64,000 bases of DNA from Pseudomonas fluorescens (GCF_040448305.1 NZ_CP148752.1:5185501-5249500); one strand, 5' to 3'; counted from the first letter of the stretch, positions 43,156-52,019 are shown. Program-made: numbers and translations. Notes: a model not told the origin generated them from the sequence alone.

Positions 43156-43560
43156 TTTGCCCACCTCACTCGAATGTTGTTTTTCCGGAGGCAGTACGTT
43201 CTGCATCTGCCTGATGCAACCCTAGTCAGGGAACAGGCATGGGCGTTAGGAAGATTTTGCACATCGTTAGGACTTTTTTGCGGGGCGGCCAAATACGGCG
43301 TATTGGTCTTTGCAGAAGTAACGGAGGGGGTAAACAAGGCATTGAAACGCAAAGGCAATTGTCATTGATTCACAAGCGACAAGCGGTTAAACGCGGTTTG
43401 TCGAAAGCACACCAACAAACACTCGCCCGGGCTGCCTTCCAGGCAACCCATAGAGCGAATAGAACTAAAAACCGTCTTTCCTATCGGGATTAAATCTGCA
43501 AGGTGATAGCACATTGGCAATACTAGCGAAGTGAGTCACCAAGAACCCCAGAGTAGAGAC
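43156..43560. other. divergent intergenic region between flp3 and the AraC-type regulator
   Basis: It must contain the promoters of both divergent units. I see no strong sigma-70 or sigma-54 match. A 6-bp inverted repeat CGACAA (43377-43382) / TTGTCG (43398-43403), centres two helical turns apart, is a possible operator. Confidence 0.55.
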
Positions 43561-44430
43561 ATGACGTCCAACTTGACCAAAAGGCCATCGCTCCTGTGGT
43601 TCGATCTGACTCATGATCGGTCCACGAAAGAACTCGTCGCGCAGTTCGAGGGTACCTGCGACTGCAAACTGGCGAAAAACTCCGTGTTGCCCATCGCGGA
43701 ACCGGCAGACATGATCTGCGTCCATTTTGATCGCCCCGACACCCCAGGTTTGAGGCTATTGCTGGAGATCAAACGCACCACCCCCAGCATCCCGATCACC
43801 ATGTTCACCGTGCAGCACTCGGAGGAACTGGCCGTATGGGCCATGCGCTCCAGCGTATGGGAATACATGGTGCTCCCGCTCTCGACCACCGAGAAGAATC
43901 GTTACCTGACGGCGGTGGTGCAGCTCTGCGAGCTGCGCCGAAATGCCAACGGCCGGGGCAAGTCATCGCAGATCGACCACTCCCCGACCCTGCCGGACAG
44001 CATCCGTCGGACCTCAGGACACCAAAAACACCAGGCGCTGAGCAATGTCATGCTGTACATCGAACAGCACTTTCGAGACAGCATCGATCAGAGGGAATTG
44101 GCGCAGCGCTGCGGAATGACGACATTTCGCTTCAGCCGCCTGTTCAAGGAAGCCAATGGGCTTGGCTTCACGGATTACATCCTGGACAAGCGCATGAACT
44201 TCGCCAAAGATCTGCTCGACAATAGCCAGATGCCGATTACCAGCATCGGCTATGAGGCCGGCTTCAAGGATCCTTCCTACTTCGCCCGTGCCTTCAAGCA
44301 GTTCGCAAACTGCACGCCCAGCGAATACCGCCTGGCACGCCAAATCAAAGCGGCTGCCGCTACGCAACCGGTGCAGGATGAGAAAACCACTGAAGCGCTC
44401 GAAAGCCTGGTCCAAAGCCTCAGCAGTTGA
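43561..44430 (+). CDS. AraC family regulator with receiver-like N-terminus
   Basis: Likely regulator of the adjacent tad genes. The 289-residue protein has an N-terminal CheY-like region (about 10-125) and a C-terminal AraC double helix-turn-helix domain (about 158-260, with CGMTTFRFSRLFKEANG and PITSIGYEAGFKDPSYFARAFK). The receiver-like part looks degenerate: the acidic pair is reduced to Asp15, Asp57 occupies the phosphorylation position in VHFDRPDTPG, and the conserved Lys is Leu105 (VLPLS). Start ATG 43561; a GTG at 43531 is possible. Divergent from flp3. Confidence 0.87.
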   Translation: MTSNLTKRPSLLWFDLTHDRSTKELVAQFEGTCDCKLAKNSVLPIAEPADMICVHFDRPDTPGLRLLLEIKRTTPSIPITMFTVQHSEELAVWAMRSSVWEYMVLPLSTTEKNRYLTAVVQLCELRRNANGRGKSSQIDHSPTLPDSIRRTSGHQKHQALSNVMLYIEQHFRDSIDQRELAQRCGMTTFRFSRLFKEANGLGFTDYILDKRMNFAKDLLDNSQMPITSIGYEAGFKDPSYFARAFKQFANCTPSEYRLARQIKAAAATQPVQDEKTTEALESLVQSLSS

Positions 44431-44451
44431 TCCGGTTTTTTACGCGCACAC

Positions 44452-44479
44452 AAAAACGCCGCTCAATGAGCGGCGTTTT
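44452..44479. terminator. bidirectional terminator between regulator and tRNA cluster
   Basis: AAAACGCCGCTC and GAGCGGCGTTTT pair into a 12-bp stem with a tiny loop. It ends the AraC-type gene on the plus strand and the tRNA operon on the minus strand. Confidence 0.85.
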
Positions 44480-44488
44480 CGTTAAATA

Positions 44489-44564
<76 letters not shown>

Positions 44565-44567
44565 AAA

Positions 44568-44643
44568 TGGCGTCCCCTAGGGGACTCGAACCCCTGTTAC
44601 CGCCGTGAAAGGGCGGTGTCCTAGGCCACTAGACGAAGGGGAC
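44568..44643 (-). tRNA. tRNA-Glu (anticodon TTC), copy 2 in transcription order
   Basis: 76-nt tRNA beginning GTCCCCTTCGTCTAG, anticodon TTC in CCTTTCACG, CCA encoded. Three bases upstream of tRNA-Gly in the transcript. Confidence 0.97.
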
Positions 44644-44747
44644 ACGCTACCCGGAACACATGGTGTGTGTTTCGGTGTCCAGAGCCGCATCCGAAGACTT
44701 GGTTCTGGTTTCACTCAGCCCTGCCCGAAAGCAACGCTGTTTAAAAT

Positions 44748-44823
<76 letters not shown>

Positions 44824-44825
44824 AT

Positions 44826-44901
44826 TGGCGTCCCCTAGGGGACTCGAACCCCTGTTACCGCCGTGAAAGGGCGGTGTCCTAGGCCACTAGACGAAGGGGA
44901 C
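44826..44901 (-). tRNA. tRNA-Glu (anticodon TTC), copy 1 in transcription order
   Basis: Same sequence as the copy at 44568. It is the first tRNA downstream of the promoter at 44964-44992. Confidence 0.97.
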
Positions 44902-44963
44902 ACACATACTACATTCACTCCCTGCTTCGTTTCGCTGTGTGCTTTACGCTGCAAGTGGCGCGC

Positions 44964-44992
44964 ATTCTATGGATGGATTGAGATGTCGTCAA
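44964..44992 (-). promoter_or_regulatory. promoter of the tRNA-Glu/Gly operon
   Basis: TTGACG (44987-44992), 17-base spacer, TAGAAT (44964-44969), followed by a GCGCGCC discriminator that suggests stringent control. Upstream, AT-rich sequence (about 44999-45018) could be an UP element. Confidence 0.75.
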
Positions 44993-45115
44993 CCCCCTGA
45001 TATAAATTTATTTAAATCAATGACTTCACCCTGCTTTTGGGAGCCGTTGCGGTTTTCCGCCGCCCGGCGTTTGACGCTTATATTCTGGCACTCGCCAAGA
45101 CGTTATAGTCCACCC

Positions 45116-45149
45116 AATGATGGCAATTTGTGTGTCGAGTGCCATCATT
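45116..45149. promoter_or_regulatory. perfect 10-bp inverted repeat upstream of the membrane protein gene
   Basis: AATGATGGCA (45116-45125) and TGCCATCATT (45140-45149) are exact reverse complements around a 14-base loop. There is no T run after it, so an operator or RNA structure is more likely than a terminator. Confidence 0.5.
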
Positions 45150-45273
45150 CATAGAAACGGGGCTGCGGCCGATATAAGTACAAGCATGTCCGATCCAACC
45201 CGTCGTGCGGGCCTGGTTGCTCAAATGCCAAGCCACCAGACTCGCATGCGTAACCTATAAAGAGGTCTTACCG

Positions 45274-46044
45274 GTGACGCCACTCATGATCACCCTGCTA
45301 GTCGTAGCCGGGATCGCACTGTTGATCGCCATTGGCTACATGAACCATGTGGTGGAAAACAACAAGCTGGAAAAGGCCCGTACCAAGATCGAGCTCAACG
45401 ATCGCCTGCGACGCTGCGGCGAAATCACCGAGACGTTCCCCGGCCAGCTGATGACCCCGGCAATCAAGCTACTGTTGGCCCGCCTGGAACTGAACGTCTG
45501 CCAGCGCCTGCTTAACCTGGAAAAATCCAGCGCCAACCTCAAGGCACGGATCGCCGAACTGGAGGCCCTGGTCGGCCAGGGTGAATCCATCCCGGTCAAC
45601 AACCCGCCAGCACCGATCCAGACCGAAGCCAAGGCCAAGGATGTCCGCTTCCTGCTCGAAGCCCTGCACGGCCAGATTACCCGCGCGGCACAGGACGGCT
45701 TCTTGCCGCCCAACGAAGCCAAGCGCTGGATCCGTGAAGTGCGCCACATCCTCGTGCTGTTGCACATCGAGTTCTTCAACAACCTTGGCCAGCATTCCCT
45801 GCAACAGAACCAGCCCGGACAGGCCCGCCTGGCATTCGAACGCGGCGTGCAATACCTGCGCAAACAGCAGGAACCACAGGTCTACGCCGAGCAACTGGAG
45901 TACCTGGAAAAACTCCTGGCCCGGGCCAACGACCAGGTCATGGATCGCATCGCGCCGGTCGAAGGCGAGGTCAACCCGTTGACCGAAGGCCTCAAAGACG
46001 TCGAGGCCGATGCGGACTGGAAAAAGAAAGTGATCTACGACTGA
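45274..46044 (+). CDS. membrane-anchored protein of unknown function
   Basis: Protein of 256 residues that I cannot place in a named family. It has a single N-terminal hydrophobic helix (about residues 5-24, ITLLVVAGIALLIAIGY), then a long helical region with charged heptad-like stretches (LNLEKSSANLKARIAELEALV near 90-110) consistent with a coiled coil, and further helical, TPR-like repeats (about 130-235). The cytosolic part is probably large. GTG start is supported by AGAGG 8 bases upstream; ATG 45286 is an alternative. Between the tRNA cluster and a chemoreceptor gene. Confidence 0.75.
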   Translation: MTPLMITLLVVAGIALLIAIGYMNHVVENNKLEKARTKIELNDRLRRCGEITETFPGQLMTPAIKLLLARLELNVCQRLLNLEKSSANLKARIAELEALVGQGESIPVNNPPAPIQTEAKAKDVRFLLEALHGQITRAAQDGFLPPNEAKRWIREVRHILVLLHIEFFNNLGQHSLQQNQPGQARLAFERGVQYLRKQQEPQVYAEQLEYLEKLLARANDQVMDRIAPVEGEVNPLTEGLKDVEADADWKKKVIYD

Positions 46045-46053
46045 TTGATCCTA

Positions 46054-46153
46054 TGTAGGAGCGAGCCTGCTCGCGATGGACTCCAGATCGCCGCGTTCAA
46101 CCAGTAAACGCGCGTTATCTTTAACGACCATCGCGAGCAAGCTCGCTCCTACA
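46054..46153. repeat. REPIN with discordant arms
   Basis: Left arm TGTAGGAGCGAGCCTGCTCG and right arm (inverted) GAGCAAGCTCGCTCCTACA. Both share TAGG outer ends, but the centres differ: CCTG on the left versus the CTTG type (CAAG) on the right. Confidence 0.9.
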
Positions 46154-46161
46154 GGAAGCTC

Positions 46162-48126
46162 TTAGAGCCTGAAATGCCCCACCATCCCCTTCAGCTCAAC
46201 CCCCAGTTGCGCCAACTGAATACTGGATGCTGCATTGCCCTGCATCGCTAGCGATGACTGATCGGCACTGGCGCGAATACTGGTGACACTGCGGTTGATC
46301 TCCTCGGCCACCGAGCTCTGTTCCTCGGCCGCCGCGGCGATCTGCTGGTTCATCTGCTGGATCAAGGATACCGCCGCCGCAATGCTTCCCAGCGCACTCT
46401 CGGTCTGCAAGGCATCGCTGACCGCCAGCTTCACCAACTCGCCACTGCTCTGGATCTGCTGCACCGACGACTGCGCCGCCGAGCGCAAAGCGCTGACCAG
46501 GCGTTCGATTTCCTCGGTCGATTGCTGGGTTCGCTTGGCCAACGCACGCACTTCATCGGCCACCACTGCAAAGCCCCTGCCCTGCTCGCCGGCCCGGGCC
46601 GCCTCGATCGCCGCGTTCAATGCCAGCAGGTTGGTCTGCTCCGCCACGCTTTTGATCACACTCAACACCGTGCCGATGTTCTGGATTTCCGCACTCAGGC
46701 TTTCGATGCTCGAACTGGCCGAGGTGGCCGAATCCGCCAACTGCTCGATCCGCGCCATGCTCTGGCGCACCACTTGCTGACCGCTTTCAACCTTGCCGTC
46801 AGCCGTTTGCGCGGCCAGGGCCGCTTCCTCGGCATTGCGCGCGACATCATGCACCGTGGCCGTCATCTGATTCATTGCGGTGGCGACCTGTTCGGTTTCC
46901 TCTTTCTGCGTGCTGACTTCGAGGTTGGTCTGTTCAGTCACCGTCGACAGCGATTGGGCGGAAGTCGCCAACTGCTCGATACCCGACTGCAAGCCGCTGA
47001 CAATATGACTGAGCCCCGCGCCCATTTGCTGCATTGCCTGCATCAACTGACCGATTTCGTCACGGCGGGTCACGTCAATGGTCGCACTCAAATCCCCCGA
47101 GGCAATCTGCTGCGCCACCTGAATCACACGGCGCAGCGGTGCCACGATCAACCGGGTGATGAACCACGCGGCAACCAGCCCGACCAGCAAGGCCAACGCG
47201 GAAGAGCCAATGATCAGCAGCGAGTTCTTTTTCAGTTCAGCCTGCATCGCCTGGTCTTGCGCGACATAAGCCTGATCCACCCGCTCGACCACTTGGGATG
47301 CGCGCTGGTGCAATTGTTGATAGACGGTTTTTTCCTGTTCCAGCAGGCCGGTGTACTCGGCGAGCTTGTCACTGAAACTGGCGATATGGCCCGTCACCTC
47401 ATTGAGGACGGTCTGGTAACCCTCATCCTTGACCGTGGTCTTGAGCTGCTCGGCCTGGAGCAACGCCTGGCTCGCCTGTTCGATCTTGCCCTGCCCGGCG
47501 CTGTCGTCGCCTTTGCGGCTTTGATCCAGACGCACGCGTGCTTCATTCATGGCTTGCAGCATCAAGCGTGAAACCTGGCTGACCTGGCTGGCCTGCTCGA
47601 TGAATTGCGCACCGTCCTTGCCTTCGGAATCCTTCAGCGTATAGGCGCCGTCATCGGCGAGTCCGGATTGCAATACATCAAGATTATTGGCCACGCTGGA
47701 CACCGACCAACTGGCCATTTCCAGCGCCAGGTCCTTGGCCTGGGTGAGCGAGACAAACTCGTCGAAGGCCTTGCGATAGGCACCCAGGGACTGTTCGACA
47801 TCATTCATCACCGGCACGTTGGCCGCAGACGCGGCCTTGAGCTGGTCGGCCAGAGCGATCAGGCCATCGACGCCCTCGTGCAGGGCATCGACGGTTTTCG
47901 GATTGCCGTGCAAGGCGTACTCCTGTTCCAGTAGCCGCACCTTGAGCAAACCGCTGTTGAGCGATGACATTTGCTTGAGCCCGTCGAAGCGCTGGCTGAT
48001 GGTTTGCAGGGACCAGACACCAATGCCCGCCACCAGTGCAGTCAACAACAGCACCAGGACAAACCCGACACCCAGTTTTTTCGCCATACCGAGGTTGGCA
48101 AAACGTCCTTGCACGGCCGAATTCAT
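46162..48126 (-). CDS. methyl-accepting chemotaxis protein with a helical ligand-binding domain
   Basis: Transmembrane chemoreceptor of 654 residues. TM1 is near residues 18-40 and TM2 near 295-318, enclosing a ~250-residue all-helical periplasmic domain of HBM/four-helix type. A HAMP domain follows (about 318-370) and then the signalling domain with the conserved hairpin tip EQTNLLALNAAIEAARAGE. No C-terminal NWETF-like pentapeptide for CheR is present. HBM receptors such as McpS sense organic acids; ligand here is not known. Start MNSAVQGRF follows GGGG at about 10 bases. Confidence 0.93.
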   Translation of the reverse strand: MNSAVQGRFANLGMAKKLGVGFVLVLLLTALVAGIGVWSLQTISQRFDGLKQMSSLNSGLLKVRLLEQEYALHGNPKTVDALHEGVDGLIALADQLKAASAANVPVMNDVEQSLGAYRKAFDEFVSLTQAKDLALEMASWSVSSVANNLDVLQSGLADDGAYTLKDSEGKDGAQFIEQASQVSQVSRLMLQAMNEARVRLDQSRKGDDSAGQGKIEQASQALLQAEQLKTTVKDEGYQTVLNEVTGHIASFSDKLAEYTGLLEQEKTVYQQLHQRASQVVERVDQAYVAQDQAMQAELKKNSLLIIGSSALALLVGLVAAWFITRLIVAPLRRVIQVAQQIASGDLSATIDVTRRDEIGQLMQAMQQMGAGLSHIVSGLQSGIEQLATSAQSLSTVTEQTNLEVSTQKEETEQVATAMNQMTATVHDVARNAEEAALAAQTADGKVESGQQVVRQSMARIEQLADSATSASSSIESLSAEIQNIGTVLSVIKSVAEQTNLLALNAAIEAARAGEQGRGFAVVADEVRALAKRTQQSTEEIERLVSALRSAAQSSVQQIQSSGELVKLAVSDALQTESALGSIAAAVSLIQQMNQQIAAAAEEQSSVAEEINRSVTSIRASADQSSLAMQGNAASSIQLAQLGVELKGMVGHFRL

Positions 48127-48234
48127 TGCACTTAGTCCCCTGCCAAAGTCTGTAGTCGCAGATTCGCAACGGGCCAGTAGCAACACAAGGCTCCGGCGCC
48201 TGAATAATGGCAAAAAGCTACATCAACGTCGTTT

Positions 48235-49620
48235 TCAGAACGCTTGAGGTCGATCCCGGGCAGTGGCCTGAAAGAGCGCACGGGCACGCGGGTCGCAGGC
48301 ATAGGCCACGTTGATACGCTGCCAGTCACTGGCCTCACCCGAGGGGTTGAAGGCGGTCTTCGATGACAGCAGTACACCCAGACGCCGTGCCTGGGTCCGC
48401 ACCTTATCGAAGTCAGACATTGGTGATCGCGCCCAGATGAACAGGCCTCCCGTCGGCTTGCCGAAAACCTCCCATTCGGCATCTTCGAGCAATTGCAACA
48501 CCGCCAGCCGGCCGCTGCTCAAACGTTGGCGCTGACGCTGCACCAGTTTGCCGTAGGCACCGTTAGCCAACAGGCACGCCAGCACCGACTCGCAAAATCG
48601 TGAGGCGCCCATGCCACTGATCATTTTGACCTCGGCCAGACGCGTAATGACTTCGGAACCGGCCACCACGAAACCGACCCGCAAGGAACTGCTGAGGGTC
48701 TTGGAATAGCTGCCCACGTAGATCACGTTGTCGTCCAGCGCAGCCAGTCGCGTACCGGAACCGCTGTGCAAGTCCGCATAAACGTCGTCTTCGATCACCT
48801 GCACACCAAAGGTCCTGGCCAGTTGCAGCACGCGGCGCGCCACCACCGGTGCAAGGCTGCTGCCGGTCGGGTTGTGATAGAAGCTATTGATGAGCAGCCC
48901 TTGAGGCCGGTGTTTGACCAGCACCGATTCGAGCACTTCAAAGTTCGGCCCGCGTGGTGTTCGCGGCACCTCGACCATGTGGATGCCGTGCAGCCTGAGC
49001 AGATCGAACAGCACCGGATAACCGGGACTCTCCACGACTACACAGTCACCGGCCTTGAACAGTGTCCGCACAACCAGGTCGAGTCCCTGACTGGCCCCCG
49101 CCGTGGTCATGATCCGACTGTCCTGCACCGGGATATCCAGTTGCCTGAGGCGCTTGAGTATCTGTTGTCGCAAGGCTGGCAATCCCAGCGGCGTGCTGTA
49201 GTTGAACAGGCTGGCCGTATCGGTACGACTGACTTGCCGAATCGCGTAAATCAGATCGTCGGTCTCGCGCCAGCTTTCAGGCAGCCCGCCACAGCCCAGC
49301 CTCAATTCACTCGAAAAAGGCCCGCACTCAGGCTCAGCCCCCTCGAACCACGCAGGCTCATGCTTTGCGCCCGCGGCCAATGCCGGGTCGGCAACCGTAT
49401 AGCCGGCCCCATGGCCGGACACCAGCATCCCCTGCGTCACCAGGCGTTCGCAGGCCTGAGCGACACTTAACTGACTGAGCAAATTGATCCGCGCGATCTG
49501 TCGCACCGAAGGCAGGCGCGTACCGGGCAATACCCCGCTGGAATGAAGCCAACAGGTCAGCGCGTCAACAATTTGCTGTACGACGGGCACCAGCGCCTGT
49601 CGGTCGATTCTCAATTCCAT
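48235..49620 (-). CDS. MocR-type (GntR/aminotransferase) transcriptional regulator
   Basis: Protein of 461 residues with an N-terminal GntR-like winged helix (about 5-75; RLPSVRQIARINLLSQLSVAQACERL) and a class I aminotransferase domain (about 110-460) with a PLP-lysine in SYSKTLSS (near residue 300) and FYHNPTG near 240. Such regulators sense PLP-bound amino compounds. It is the only regulator near the MCP gene; regulon is unknown. ATG 49620 is chosen; TTG 49626 is the alternative. Confidence 0.92.
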   Translation of the reverse strand: MELRIDRQALVPVVQQIVDALTCWLHSSGVLPGTRLPSVRQIARINLLSQLSVAQACERLVTQGMLVSGHGAGYTVADPALAAGAKHEPAWFEGAEPECGPFSSELRLGCGGLPESWRETDDLIYAIRQVSRTDTASLFNYSTPLGLPALRQQILKRLRQLDIPVQDSRIMTTAGASQGLDLVVRTLFKAGDCVVVESPGYPVLFDLLRLHGIHMVEVPRTPRGPNFEVLESVLVKHRPQGLLINSFYHNPTGSSLAPVVARRVLQLARTFGVQVIEDDVYADLHSGSGTRLAALDDNVIYVGSYSKTLSSSLRVGFVVAGSEVITRLAEVKMISGMGASRFCESVLACLLANGAYGKLVQRQRQRLSSGRLAVLQLLEDAEWEVFGKPTGGLFIWARSPMSDFDKVRTQARRLGVLLSSKTAFNPSGEASDWQRINVAYACDPRARALFQATARDRPQAF

Positions 49621-49760
49621 GAGCAAGCAAACTCCTGTTGATTTTGCGAGAAGCAGTTAATCACAGGAGTGTTCGAAAACATGTGCGACAACGCCGCCAA
49701 AATCCTTTGTTCTAATCATTTGAAACACATTGCCTGGTCCCTTTGACGAACCAAAAAACC

Positions 49761-49850
49761 TGTGGGAGCGAGCCTGCTCGCGAAAGCGGTGTGTCAGCCG
49801 ATATTAATGTCGACTGATACGCCCTCATCGCGAGCAGGCTCGCTCCCACA
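49761..49850. repeat. REPIN
   Basis: Arms TGTGGGAGCGAGCCTGCTCG and (inverted) GAGCAGGCTCGCTCCCACA are fully concordant. The interior (GTGTCAG...CTGA...CCCTCATCGCGAG) resembles that of the REPIN at 51918. Confidence 0.93.
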
Positions 49851-49885
49851 AGTTGCAACTATTCCTTCAGTAGCGATGCATTGCT

Positions 49886-50647
49886 TCAGAACGCTGTTAC
49901 ACCACCGTCCACGGCCAATGAGTGCCCCGTGGTGAACGCCGCCCCATCGCTACACAAGTACAGCACCGCGCTGGCGATCTCTTCGACCTTGCCGATGCGG
50001 CCGACCGGATGCATGGCGTTGGCGAACTCGCCTTTTTTCGGGTCGGCTTCATAAGCGCGGCGGAACATATCCGTGTCGATCACCGCCGGGCACACTGCGT
50101 TGACCCGGATCTTCTTCTTGGCGTATTCAATGGCCGCCGACTTGGTCAGGCCGATCACCGCATGCTTGGAGGCTGCGTAGATGCTCATTTTCGGCGCTGC
50201 CCCGAGGCCGGCCACCGATGCCGTATTGACGATCGCGCCGCCCCCTTGCGCCAGCAACAGCGGCAACTGGTACTTCATGCACAGCCAGACACCTTTGACG
50301 TTGACGCCCATGATCGCGTCGAACTCGTCGAGCGTACCTTCGGCCAATTTGCCTTTCTCGATTTCAATGCCGGCATTGTTGAAGGCATAGTCGAGGCGAC
50401 CGTAAGTATTGATCACCTCCTCCATCAGATTTTTTACATCGCTTTCCAGGGTAACGTTGCAGCGCACGAAGGTCGCTTCGCCACCGGCGGTACGAATCAG
50501 CGCCACCGTGCCCTCGCCGCCCGCCACGTCCATATCGGCCACCACGACCTTCAGGCCCTCGGCGGCAAATGCCTCGGCGGTCGCGCGGCCAATACCGGCC
50601 GCCCCGCCTGTCACCACGACCACCTGGCCGGAAAACGTCATGCTCAT
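49886..50647 (-). CDS. SDR family oxidoreductase
   Basis: Short-chain dehydrogenase of 253 residues. Cofactor motif TGGAAGIG (about 14-21), NNAG (about 90-93), and catalytic Ser (VNTASVAG near 142) and Tyr-Lys (YAASK near 156-160) are intact. The ATG 50647 follows GAGGA at 7 bases. It is divergent from the MDR gene (237-base gap). Substrate unknown. Confidence 0.93.
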   Translation of the reverse strand: MSMTFSGQVVVVTGGAAGIGRATAEAFAAEGLKVVVADMDVAGGEGTVALIRTAGGEATFVRCNVTLESDVKNLMEEVINTYGRLDYAFNNAGIEIEKGKLAEGTLDEFDAIMGVNVKGVWLCMKYQLPLLLAQGGGAIVNTASVAGLGAAPKMSIYAASKHAVIGLTKSAAIEYAKKKIRVNAVCPAVIDTDMFRRAYEADPKKGEFANAMHPVGRIGKVEEIASAVLYLCSDGAAFTTGHSLAVDGGVTAF

Positions 50648-50883
50648 TGTTATGTCCTCGAAAAGAAGAATGCGGGGAATCGCGTGGGACCAGTCTAGCC
50701 ATGGAGGTCTTGAACACGGCAGCACTATCAAGGCTCCGGTTGGGCGCCCATGAGTTGCAGTGATGGAACTGTCGTACCAACTATCACTGCACTGGATCAA
50801 CCTGCATTCGCCGTATCAGCCGAACTTGCGACATCGTCGCTGACCGGCTATCAACAAGGCTTCATTCATCTTGAGTGCCTGCC

Positions 50884-51888
50884 ATGACCTCCCAGACCAA
50901 TCGCCAATTCCTGCTCGCCAAACGTCCGGTTGGCGCGGCGACCCGCGAGACATTCACTTATCAGCAAGTGCCGGTCGGCGAGCCGGCGGCGGGTCAGATC
51001 CTGGTCAAAAACGAATACCTGTCCCTGGACCCGGCCATGCGTGGCTGGATGAACGAGGGCAAGTCCTACATCCCGCCGGTCGGGCTTGGCGAAGTCATGC
51101 GCGCCTTGGGTGTGGGCAAAGTCATTGCGTCGAACAACCCGGGGTTCGCGGTCGGGGATTACGTCAACGGCGCCCTGGGTGTGCAGGATTTCTTCCTCGG
51201 CGAGCCGCGAGGCTTCTACAAGGTCGATCCGAAACTGGCACCGCTGCCACGTTACTTGTCCGCACTGGGCATGACCGGGATGACGGCGTACTTCGCCCTG
51301 CTCGACGTCGGCGCTCCGAAGGCCGGTGACACCGTGGTGCTGTCGGGCGCAGCCGGCGCCGTGGGCAGCATTGCCGGGCAGATCGCCAAGATCAAAGGCT
51401 GCCGGGTGGTCGGCATCGCAGGCGGCGCCGACAAGTGCAAGTTCCTGATCGATGAACTGGGCTTCGATGGCGCTATCGACTACAAGAGCGAAGACGTCCT
51501 CGCTGGCCTCAAGCGCGAGTGCCCGAAAGGCGTCGACGTGTATTTCGATAATGTGGGTGGCGATATTCTCGACGCGGTGTTGAGCCGCCTGAACATGAAG
51601 GCGCGGGTGGTGATTTGCGGTGCCATCAGCCAGTACAACAACAAGGAGGCGGTCAAGGGCCCCGCCAACTACCTGTCACTGCTGGTCAACCGTGCACGCA
51701 TGGAAGGATTTGTGGTGATGGATTACGCCGCCCAATACGCCAGCGCCGCCCAGGAAATGGCCGTCTGGATGGCCAAGGGGCAGCTCAAAAGCAAGGAAGA
51801 CATCGTCGAAGGACTGGAGACTTTCCCGGAGACGTTGATGAAATTGTTCAGCGGCGAGAATTTCGGGAAGTTGGTGTTGAAGGTTTGA
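50884..51888 (+). CDS. zinc-independent MDR family NADP-dependent oxidoreductase
   Basis: Protein of 334 residues related to curcumin/leukotriene B4 reductases. It has the substrate-binding N-terminal half (EYLSLDPAMRGWM near 44-56), the Rossmann loop GAAGAVGSIAGQIAKI (about 155-170), and the later GGADKCKFLIDELGFD segment. No zinc ligands. ATG 50884 is preferred; GTG 50875 is in frame. Divergent from the SDR gene. Substrate likely an enone or quinone, by family only. Confidence 0.93.
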   Translation: MTSQTNRQFLLAKRPVGAATRETFTYQQVPVGEPAAGQILVKNEYLSLDPAMRGWMNEGKSYIPPVGLGEVMRALGVGKVIASNNPGFAVGDYVNGALGVQDFFLGEPRGFYKVDPKLAPLPRYLSALGMTGMTAYFALLDVGAPKAGDTVVLSGAAGAVGSIAGQIAKIKGCRVVGIAGGADKCKFLIDELGFDGAIDYKSEDVLAGLKRECPKGVDVYFDNVGGDILDAVLSRLNMKARVVICGAISQYNNKEAVKGPANYLSLLVNRARMEGFVVMDYAAQYASAAQEMAVWMAKGQLKSKEDIVEGLETFPETLMKLFSGENFGKLVLKV

Positions 51889-51917
51889 CTCAACAGTTGA
51901 AGTGATCACAAAACCAA

Positions 51918-52006
51918 TGTGGGAGCGAGCTTGCTCGCGATAGCGGAGTGTCAGGCGCCATTGACGTCACTGACCCTCCCTCATCGCGAGCAAGCTCGCT
52001 CCCACA
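51918..52006. repeat. REPIN
   Basis: Arms TGTGGGAGCGAGCTTGCTCG and (inverted) GAGCAAGCTCGCTCCCACA, concordant with each other but of the CTTG subtype. Interior similar to the REPIN at 49761. Confidence 0.93.
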
Positions 52007-52019
52007 GGTACAGCGGTGT

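Larger units (their letters stand above)
42440..43190. repeat. three tandem ~253-base pilin gene units
   Basis: The units repeat pilin ORF plus a shared leader (GAATGTTGTTTTT, CACCTCACTCGAATG, GGGAATAGACTTACT). Start codons are 254 and 253 bases apart. Units 2 and 3 are almost identical; unit 1 has diverged. A partial copy of the leader also precedes tadV near 42430-42475. Confidence 0.85.

Noticed and set aside
42440..43190. Tandem repeats taken as CRISPR-like array
   Set aside because: The repeat is a complete pilin gene with RBS and leader in each unit, with no spacers.
43561..44430. Response regulator of a nearby two-component pair
   Set aside because: No histidine kinase lies nearby and the receiver lacks key residues, so a direct phosphorelay is doubtful.
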